DNA of 38,147 nt from a virus. Below the pieces are notes generated by a model that had not been told where the DNA came from, searched no databases, and was given only the letters and a program-made list of their open reading frames with translations. The position numbers and the translations under genes are program-made. Of this stretch, positions 32,687-38,147 are shown in pieces (the stretch's first letter is position 1; every line of letters starts with the position of its first letter). Location: IMG/VR virus record IMGVR_UViG_3300001749_000010, positions 1 through 38,147 of that record, one strand, 5' to 3'.

Positions 32687-33358
32687 CTAAAAGTACAGTA
32701 CGACAGAGTTATCAGCCAGAACCACGCCATGTCCTTGTAGTGTTATGCGAGCTTCGTTCGCTTCCATATCTACAGGGTTAGCTATCTGGTGCGGGATCAT
32801 ACCGGAATGGGTGTACAGCGTACCTACTTCATATTTAACGTAAGTAGGTTCTGGTATTTCTACCGGCTGCTCATTGTCGTATTTACCAAACCACTCTTCA
32901 TCGATAGTTGGGTACAGGTTAAGCCCACCTTCAGAAGGTAGCTCTAGCGGTAGAGTGAATGTAAACGTATCCACAACGGGCATAGGCCACTCTATACGTT
33001 TAAACGGTTCGTCTATGTGGATATGTCCTTCGACACCGTTGCATTCATTTTTGAAAATATGAAAACCCATAAGCGCTACTTCGGGCAGGAACACTACTTT
33101 TTGCCTTAGTTCCTCCTCAAACAGGTCAGCCACGTACTGCATCAGACCGCCGAAATAGCGGGTTAGGTCTGAGTTAGTGCAGAACGAAAACTGCGGGTAG
33201 TCTTTAGGATCGTCGTTGTATGTTGAAGCCCCGAGGGTGTGGAATAGTCCACCCCTTCGAGGCACCCAAAGGTGTTCGAGTTCTCGAACCCTCTGGGCGA
33301 TTTGCTGGCATTGCTCTGCCGAGAGCACATTTGATAAGCTCTTAACGCCATCAATCAT
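32687..33358 (-). CDS. 2-oxoglutarate/Fe(II)-dependent oxygenase-like protein
   Basis: The 223-residue product has the iron-binding facial triad of 2OG oxygenases: H114-x-D116 in GHIHIDEPF and a distal H190 in GMIPHQI, with R204 14 residues later in position to bind 2-oxoglutarate. Many such enzymes hydroxylate proline, lysine or nucleobases. Here the gene overlaps the portal gene by 8 bp and lies inside the head module, so the enzyme is made with structural proteins and might modify a virion protein; that target is a guess. All key residues are present, so activity is plausible. Confidence 0.75.
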   Translation of the reverse strand: MIDGVKSLSNVLSAEQCQQIAQRVRELEHLWVPRRGGLFHTLGASTYNDDPKDYPQFSFCTNSDLTRYFGGLMQYVADLFEEELRQKVVFLPEVALMGFHIFKNECNGVEGHIHIDEPFKRIEWPMPVVDTFTFTLPLELPSEGGLNLYPTIDEEWFGKYDNEQPVEIPEPTYVKYEVGTLYTHSGMIPHQIANPVDMEANEARITLQGHGVVLADNSVVLYF

Positions 33359-35537
33359 CTTTTGATTCCTTAGTAGTTGCCTTTTTTGCAGCTTGCGTAG
33401 TTTCTTTTATCTTATGCGCTGCAGCTTCGCGTATTTCTTGAATCTTGTTCCCTGTCTTAGCCGCTTCAGTGATGATATCTAGCTCTGCGGTTGTTGCATC
33501 CTTGCGAATCTCGCCTTCGATAGTCGCGTTAGTCTGCACTAGGTTAGACTGAGTTTCGACTTTCTCCATCAACAGGTCGGCTTCCAGCTTGGCTTGAGTC
33601 TCAGCCAGAGAGCGCTGCATATCTGCTTCGATCTCTTCCAGTTTCATCGCGTGTTGTTGCTGTGCTAGTTGCATGTCGCGCATGAAGTCCTGTTCACGTA
33701 GCTGTGCATCCGCTTCAGCTTTGGCAGCAATCTTACCTTTCTCGCCTTGCTGTTTGAGCTGCTCTTGCTGGATGGCAAGTTGTGCTGCTGCCATGGCAGG
33801 GTCTGTTTTACCGCCTTGATCTTCATCCTGAGCTTTCTGAGCCGCTTCGATAGCTTTATCGAGCACACCTTCAATCTCGTTAGCGCCTTTAAACCCTGCA
33901 AGCCCCCACTGCAATAGCTGAAGTAGGAAAGGTTTAGAGCTTGGGTCTTGCTCCATAATTGGAGATGCAGACTGCATAAACACCGCTAGTGCGTTGATGT
34001 ATTCTGTTCGTTCGCTCTTGAGCTGCGCGTAGTCAGCCATGGCGATAGACTCAGGGCGAATCTTAACTCTTAGTTGTGCTTGCTTGTAATTCTTAATGAT
34101 TTCAATAGCTTGCGGCAGTAAGTCCACATCTACTGAGTGCTGCATGTTAGATTTTTGAGCAATCGTCTGCGGTGAGAAGTGTTTAGAGATGATTTCAGCT
34201 TTGATCTGGAACAAATCAGAGGCGAACTTAGCGAACTGCTCTTGCAGTGCTTGGACGCGCATCGATCCAAATTTTGCTTTCATCTCTGATTGGCCTACAC
34301 CTTCATAGGCGCTGCCAAGCTCACCACGCATGATATCTGACATGCCTGTAATTTGTTGCAGTAAGCCAATAGCTTCACTTCGCATATCGCGTAGTTTATC
34401 TAGCGCGTTTACAACGTCTGCTATCGGCAGCCAATCAACTTGACCTTTAAGGCCTTGTTTCTCACCAAATACCGCCCAGTTACTGACTGGGATGAGTTGG
34501 TTATCAGTACCGTTGTTCATCATCTTCTTAATTTCTTCAGAAGAAGAGTCGTAAACACCTACTACCTTCACAGCCTCTGTAATGATCGATATGCGCTCTT
34601 GCAGCTTATCTATCTCATTGTATAGGTCTTCTGCTAACTTGTAGTCAGGCGTAGGCAGGTAAAGGCTGGTGGTAGGGTTCGCCAATAAAAATGGAGGTAC
34701 TGGATAGAAGTTCTCTAATTGCAGTGGATCGTCTTTCGTTTCGAGTACTTTATCGTACCCAAAGCACAACCACACTACCTTGCGTTTCTCTTTGTCCCAT
34801 ATTTCCCAGACTTCAGCTTTCTTCCACGCACTGTCTGTCTCAGCATCTTGGTTAGATGTTTCTTCATCTGTCGCCATTTTTTGCTGTTTAAGCGGTACGT
34901 TGTTTCCTGCCTGTTCACCAAAACGTGCTTTAACTTCGTCTTTGGTCATATACGACCTGAACGCGATCCAACGTACTTCAGACCAGTTGCGCGCCCACGA
35001 CCACATCACATCACCCCAATGGAAATAGTCAATCGGGGCTGATTCATCCATAACTTGCTCTTCACCATCCACCATGGCAGTTTTCATGTCGTAGCGGACC
35101 CTTGCGCACCCTAAACCAGCTAAAAGGCGGTCAGACAGTGCTGATTGCAGTACTGAATCTACTTCCTCACCGTTCTGTTGGATGTCGAGAGAGAGCAATC
35201 GCTGAATAGTGGTGGCTGCTACCCTGCCAGCATCGTCATTTTGGTCAGTATATTGTCTGTCCACGGCGATTTTAGGCGTATTTCCGTACATCATCGACTG
35301 TAGTGTGGTGATGTTGGAGTGGAAGAGGTTAAGTTTAAACGTCCCCATATCCTTCTGGGTAGAAGTGTTGTCGCCAAGGTACTTTTTGACAATTTTATCA
35401 GCCATTTTATGCCATTTTTGTAGCATCTTGGTTGATGCGCCTAATTCTTCGGCATAGTACTGATACTGGCCTTTAGGCGTGTCTTTGAAGTCCTTGCGGG
35501 ATTCGATAGAACCATTATTGGCAGTATTTTCGTTCAT
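33351..35537 (-). CDS. Portal protein
   Basis: The 728-residue product has the size and layout of podovirus portals: an N-terminal helical region, a central wing/stem part with EIDKLQERISIITEAVKVVG and RGELGSAYEGVGQSEMKA, and a long C-terminal coiled coil rich in Q, E, A and K (about residues 580-728) that may form the barrel or contact ejection proteins. It follows the large terminase gene by 5 bp. Portals form the 12-fold ring through which DNA enters and leaves the capsid. GAGG precedes its ATG. Confidence 0.85.
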   Translation of the reverse strand: MNENTANNGSIESRKDFKDTPKGQYQYYAEELGASTKMLQKWHKMADKIVKKYLGDNTSTQKDMGTFKLNLFHSNITTLQSMMYGNTPKIAVDRQYTDQNDDAGRVAATTIQRLLSLDIQQNGEEVDSVLQSALSDRLLAGLGCARVRYDMKTAMVDGEEQVMDESAPIDYFHWGDVMWSWARNWSEVRWIAFRSYMTKDEVKARFGEQAGNNVPLKQQKMATDEETSNQDAETDSAWKKAEVWEIWDKEKRKVVWLCFGYDKVLETKDDPLQLENFYPVPPFLLANPTTSLYLPTPDYKLAEDLYNEIDKLQERISIITEAVKVVGVYDSSSEEIKKMMNNGTDNQLIPVSNWAVFGEKQGLKGQVDWLPIADVVNALDKLRDMRSEAIGLLQQITGMSDIMRGELGSAYEGVGQSEMKAKFGSMRVQALQEQFAKFASDLFQIKAEIISKHFSPQTIAQKSNMQHSVDVDLLPQAIEIIKNYKQAQLRVKIRPESIAMADYAQLKSERTEYINALAVFMQSASPIMEQDPSSKPFLLQLLQWGLAGFKGANEIEGVLDKAIEAAQKAQDEDQGGKTDPAMAAAQLAIQQEQLKQQGEKGKIAAKAEADAQLREQDFMRDMQLAQQQHAMKLEEIEADMQRSLAETQAKLEADLLMEKVETQSNLVQTNATIEGEIRKDATTAELDIITEAAKTGNKIQEIREAAAHKIKETTQAAKKATTKESKDD

Positions 35538-35542
35538 TTGGT

Positions 35543-36889
35543 TTAAATCCTCATACGTTTAATAGTGCCAGTTGGGGTCGATTCCCTATCAGCAAACAGA
35601 TCAGCCAAATTATAAGCCGGATACGGGTCTTTTTGTAGTGAAGCGTGAGGGTTAGGTGCCGGTCGGCGTTTTTTGTCCGCTACCAGTGCCAAATATCGGA
35701 ATGAGTCGGCGTAATCAGACTCCCACGAATGGAGTGGTGTATCGTGATACCTTTTGTTGATCTCATCGTATTTTCTTCGGTACGTTCTAAGTGCTTCAAA
35801 ACCATGTTCGCAGGTATTTCTGTTGAAGTAGCAGAATGGTAGAACGAGACGTACTGCATCAATGCCATGCTGGACTGATAAGCTGGGTACAATGTCAAGT
35901 TCAGTACCTGTATCGCGGAATTCATCAATGAATTGCTCGATTGTAGACTTGCCAGTTTGAAGTGATTTAGCTCTTGCATCGTGCGGCAACCAGATTTTGT
36001 CAATACGGTATGGTTTCGCTCTAAGGAGGTCAAAATAGTAAGACAGGTCTTTACCATGTGCCTCCTCACAGTCAATAACAGCGACTCCATCGGGTCGTTC
36101 CTGAAAGAACCAAAGTACGGTTGAGTCGGAGTAACCAATATCTGCAGTGACAGTGACAGGAAATTGCGGATCATGTTGCACCTTGTCTGAAAGTTGGTCG
36201 TTCTGCTCAATCTTAGCGAGCGTAGTGGCGTAGTACGTACCGAGAAGTGCGGCGGTGAAGCTGCATAGCATCTCTTGCTCGTATTGCGCCTCTGACATTT
36301 GATCCTTGAGACCTTGCAGCTCTTTCTCATCTATCAACCCTGATGTTTCAGCATCTAGGGAGAGGGAGAACCATTCGTCTGACTCTTGACTGAGCTTGTA
36401 GAAGTCGTAGAACTGGTTTCGTCCTTTGGGCGTACCGATAAACACACACCATCCCTTTCGATCTGCGAGGGTTGGCAGTAGGACTTCTGCCCATAGTGAT
36501 GGGCGGCAATCGCCAAACTCATCAACAACAAGGCCATCAAAATAAAGTCCACGCAAAGCGTCTGGGTTGTCGGAGCCATAGAGCGAAATAACCGCATTGT
36601 TCGGGAGCCTTACCGATAGATCGGATTCTCTTACTTCTACTGCAATACCTTGGGTGGCTTCTTTTAGGTACACCCAAGCAATCTTTTTAGCCTGTTGGCG
36701 GAAAGGAGCAACGTACCCGTACTGCGGGTTTTTCTTCGTTGAGTACAGTGCCCTTACCACTAACTCGTTTACACACGCTACCGTTTTGCCCGCACGACGA
36801 TGGGCTACAATGCAGCTCCATCGTTTTGTGCGCTGGTGGAATGCTTTAAACGGTTCGCGAGGTTCGTAAGCGAGTTCAAATTGATCCAT
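35543..36889 (-). CDS. Terminase large subunit
   Basis: The 448-residue packaging motor has a Walker A HRRAGKT at residues 30-36, a Walker B LVVDEF at 120-125, a coupling motif IGTPKG at 151-156, and an RNase H-like nuclease domain with D250 in TADIGYSDS and D273/E275 in VIDCEEA. It cuts concatemeric DNA and drives it into the prohead. It lies 3 bp after the small subunit gene. All motifs are intact. Confidence 0.93.
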   Translation of the reverse strand: MDQFELAYEPREPFKAFHQRTKRWSCIVAHRRAGKTVACVNELVVRALYSTKKNPQYGYVAPFRQQAKKIAWVYLKEATQGIAVEVRESDLSVRLPNNAVISLYGSDNPDALRGLYFDGLVVDEFGDCRPSLWAEVLLPTLADRKGWCVFIGTPKGRNQFYDFYKLSQESDEWFSLSLDAETSGLIDEKELQGLKDQMSEAQYEQEMLCSFTAALLGTYYATTLAKIEQNDQLSDKVQHDPQFPVTVTADIGYSDSTVLWFFQERPDGVAVIDCEEAHGKDLSYYFDLLRAKPYRIDKIWLPHDARAKSLQTGKSTIEQFIDEFRDTGTELDIVPSLSVQHGIDAVRLVLPFCYFNRNTCEHGFEALRTYRRKYDEINKRYHDTPLHSWESDYADSFRYLALVADKKRRPAPNPHASLQKDPYPAYNLADLFADRESTPTGTIKRMRI

Positions 36890-36892
36890 GAG

Positions 36893-37405
36893 TTACCCGT
36901 CTAATACCGTTTTCGGCATGTGGGATTGATTGATTATGATACTGACTTGAGTTGGCCCGCCTTTACCTATCTCTGCGTTATGGGCGTTTACATCCATTTT
37001 GTTCATTTCAGAGATGGCGAGCATAGCTACTTTTGGTTGCTCTTCTTCGTTACGTACTGCAATACGGTTAAGGATAGCCCTACGATGTTCGATTGACATG
37101 CCATCTTTAGCAGCTTGGTAGTAGTTGAGCATACCTAGAAGCTTCTGAGTATCGTCACGGTGTAGCATTTTGGAGACAGTATTGGGTGAGATGTTCAGAT
37201 TCTCAGCAATGGTGACACCTTTTACGCCTGCGAAGTACTGTCGCGCTACTTGGACGTGTTTAGGTGCCATCATTTTCTGATGCGCATAGATAGCCTGCCT
37301 AACATTCTCTTGGCGGCGGTTGTGTTCGTCATTACTCGGGTGAAATTCGTCGTATTCGATCTCTTGGAATTCAGCCGGTAAGTTAATCGGTGCGATTTCA
37401 TTCAT
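36893..37405 (-). CDS. Terminase small subunit (putative)
   Basis: The 170-residue product has a helix-turn-helix in the first half (GVTIAENLNISPNTVSKML, residues about 65-85) that would bind the packaging site, and a C-terminal helical region expected to oligomerise. It lies directly upstream of the large terminase gene. No Shine-Dalgarno sequence precedes the ATG at 37405, and a strong promoter is so close that the mRNA may start at the ATG itself. Confidence 0.75.
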   Translation of the reverse strand: MNEIAPINLPAEFQEIEYDEFHPSNDEHNRRQENVRQAIYAHQKMMAPKHVQVARQYFAGVKGVTIAENLNISPNTVSKMLHRDDTQKLLGMLNYYQAAKDGMSIEHRRAILNRIAVRNEEEQPKVAMLAISEMNKMDVNAHNAEIGKGGPTQVSIIINQSHMPKTVLDG

Positions 37406-37411
37406 AGTTGG

Positions 37412-37440
37412 AGTATATAGGCGGGTTACTTTTACTGCAA
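37412..37440 (-). promoter_or_regulatory. Sigma70-type late promoter upstream of the small terminase gene
   Basis: On the minus strand TTGCAG (37440-37435) and TATACT (37417-37412) are exactly 17 bp apart. The predicted start of transcription, 6-7 bp downstream of the -10 box, falls at or beside the ATG at 37405, so the transcript may have no leader. No TAGT-N3-ACTA operator overlaps it. Confidence 0.7.
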
Positions 37441-37471
37441 GGTTTGTAGTAGGGCTATGTACGTTAAATTG

Positions 37472-37576
37472 GTAGTCGTACTAGAAACGAAAATTGAACA
37501 TTTAGCGTAGTCATACTAGAAACGAAAATTGAACATTTTATGTAGTCGTACTAGAAACGAAAATTGAACATTTTAT
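37472..37576 (+). repeat. Three tandem 35-bp repeats carrying operators and promoter-like boxes
   Basis: Units start at 37472, 37507 and 37542; each begins GTAGTCGTACTAGAAACGA (the second has CAT in place of CGT) and ends in TTGAACATTT plus a few bases. Each contains the palindrome TAGT-N3-ACTA. Across units TTGAAC and TAGAAA are 17 bp apart in the plus direction, with the operator in the same register to the -10 box as at 317. They may be weak rightward promoters or a regulator-binding array. Confidence 0.85.
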
Positions 37577-38045
37577 GTAAATGGATCGGGGGCCGGACGA
37601 GGCCGCTGTTTTAAATTTTAGGCGGGGGTGCAAAATCTGACATAAAAGATCGATCGATCGAAGAGAACAGATTTAAACAAGGCCTGTCATTCATCACATT
37701 AACAGAGCGTTTAAACAGCGCGCTAAATTCAGCGTAAAGAACTGTTGTTTAGTTCTGTTAGTTCACGCAACAAACAACACGCACAAATAAAAGCGAGAAC
37801 ATAAGGCCGAGGGTATGGCATAGGGAGGGTGTTTAAACAGCGTGTAATAGATTGTGCGTAAATGTTTCACGGAAGACATAGGCGTACTAGTGGTATGACT
37901 ATGCGTTAACTGGAGGCGATAATAAGGACTTTTGTTAGAGATGGTGTAAACAGTCTGTAAAGTATGCAAACGAGATGCGGCGGCGATGTAGATATAAGCC
38001 GGTTTCACCCTCATATTTTGAGGCATGAAATAAGAGGTAAAAACA
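37577..38045. other. Non-coding right-end region with hairpins
   Basis: I find no convincing gene here. It contains a CGAT triplet repeat near 37650, two GTTTAAAC palindromes (37709, 37831), a perfect hairpin AGAACT-GTTGTTT-AGTTCT (37738-37756), an inverted repeat GTTGTTT/AAACAAC (37744-37750, 37772-37778), and a hairpin CCTCA-TATTT-TGAGG (38009-38023). An open frame of 87 codons on the minus strand has no ribosome site and unlikely composition. Together with 1-381 it may form an origin or control region. Confidence 0.6.
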
Positions 38046-38068
38046 AAAGGTAACTAAAGGTAACTGTA
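38046..38068 (+). repeat. Right arm of 23-bp terminal inverted repeat
   Basis: It is the perfect reverse complement of 27-49 and contains AAAGGTAACT twice in tandem. Confidence 0.85.
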
Positions 38069-38104
38069 TTGACCAAAGTTCTAGAAAATTATTACCCTCC
38101 ACAC

Positions 38105-38124
38105 TACTGTCTATATATACAGTA
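38105..38124. other. AT-rich hairpin before the terminal T tract
   Basis: TACTGT (38105-38110) and ACAGTA (38119-38124) are perfect inverted arms around an 8-nt AT-rich loop, followed by one C and 22 Ts. It has the outline of a terminator, but the stem is weak. The 15 bases before the T tract (38111-38125) also nearly match the 15 bases after the left T tract (21-35). Confidence 0.5.
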
Positions 38125-38125
38125 C

Positions 38126-38147
38126 TTTTTTTTTTTTTTTTTTTTTT
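38126..38147. repeat. Terminal poly-T tract, right (T22)
   Basis: Twenty-two Ts end the window on the same strand as the 20 Ts at the start. A tail added to both 3' ends would give T at one end and A at the other, so the same-strand arrangement is more consistent with a circular or terminally redundant molecule opened inside a T tract, or with an assembly effect. Confidence 0.9.

Noticed and set aside
13749-37405. Tape measure or long-tail genes
   Set aside because: The large helical proteins lie between the nozzle and fibres and there is no tail tube or tail terminator, so they are ejection proteins of a short-tailed phage.
37472-37576. CRISPR-like array in the 35-bp repeats
   Set aside because: The units are directly adjacent with no variable spacers, and there are no cas genes.
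37763-38026. 87-codon open frame on the minus strand
   Set aside because: No ribosome site, composition unlike the other genes, and it runs through hairpins in a region with no other genes.
27-38068. Protein-primed linear genome with terminal inverted repeats
   Set aside because: The polymerase is family A without a protein-priming type B enzyme or a terminal-protein gene, and the arms are not at the exact ends.

Overview
The window looks like a nearly complete genome of a short-tailed, tailed double-stranded DNA phage (podovirus type) infecting a Gram-negative, probably marine, bacterium. The podovirus call rests on the head and tail genes: terminase small and large subunits, portal, scaffold, major capsid protein, a P22 gp4-like adaptor, a P22 gp10-like tail nozzle, a set of large ejection (internal virion) proteins and fibre genes, with no tape measure, tail tube or sheath. 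The order and the capsid sequence resemble Bordetella phage BPP-1-like podoviruses. The Gram-negative host is inferred from the overlapping i-spanin/o-spanin pair and from sigma70-type promoters. I see no integrase, repressor gene, phage RNA polymerase, tRNA or CRISPR array, so a lytic phage using host RNA polymerase is the simplest reading.

Layout. Bases 1-381 are non-coding and carry a T20 tract, one arm of a 23-bp inverted repeat, a cluster of GCTACAA repeats and the leftmost promoter. From 382 to 13597 lies the early/replication region, mostly on the plus strand: a SprT-like protease, a MoxR/CobS-type AAA ATPase with a DUF7192-like partner, two small proteins, a minus-strand pair (SNF2 helicase and VRR-NUC nuclease), a DUF2800-type nuclease, a likely ssDNA-binding protein, a family A DNA polymerase, a primase-helicase, and small genes including an RMF-like protein, a DUF6378-like protein and a zinc ribbon. 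From 13552 to 37405 every gene is on the minus strand and is read right to left: packaging, head, tail, ejection proteins, fibres, lysis (amidase, holin-like, spanins), then a membrane coiled-coil protein, a second virion-like adhesin candidate and a small protein. Bases 37406-38147 are non-coding and contain three tandem 35-bp repeats, the other inverted-repeat arm, several hairpins and a terminal T22 tract.

How it works together. If the molecule is circular or terminally joined, both transcription programmes diverge from one non-coding region of about 1.1 kb that has the look of an origin/control region. An 11-bp palindrome, TAGT-N3-ACTA, recurs at the starts of early transcription units (317, 5051, 5073, 7065, 12311) and inside the three 35-bp repeats (37473, 37508, 37543). 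At several sites it overlaps the -10 box, so I infer an early regulon controlled by one DNA-binding protein. Late promoters upstream of the small terminase gene and the capsid gene lack it.

The most interesting points are this operator regulon, the end structure, the nested inverted repeats in the capsid leader, a possible leaderless small-terminase transcript, the RMF-like protein, the 2-oxoglutarate oxygenase inside the head module, and a strong excess of the palindrome GTTTAAAC.
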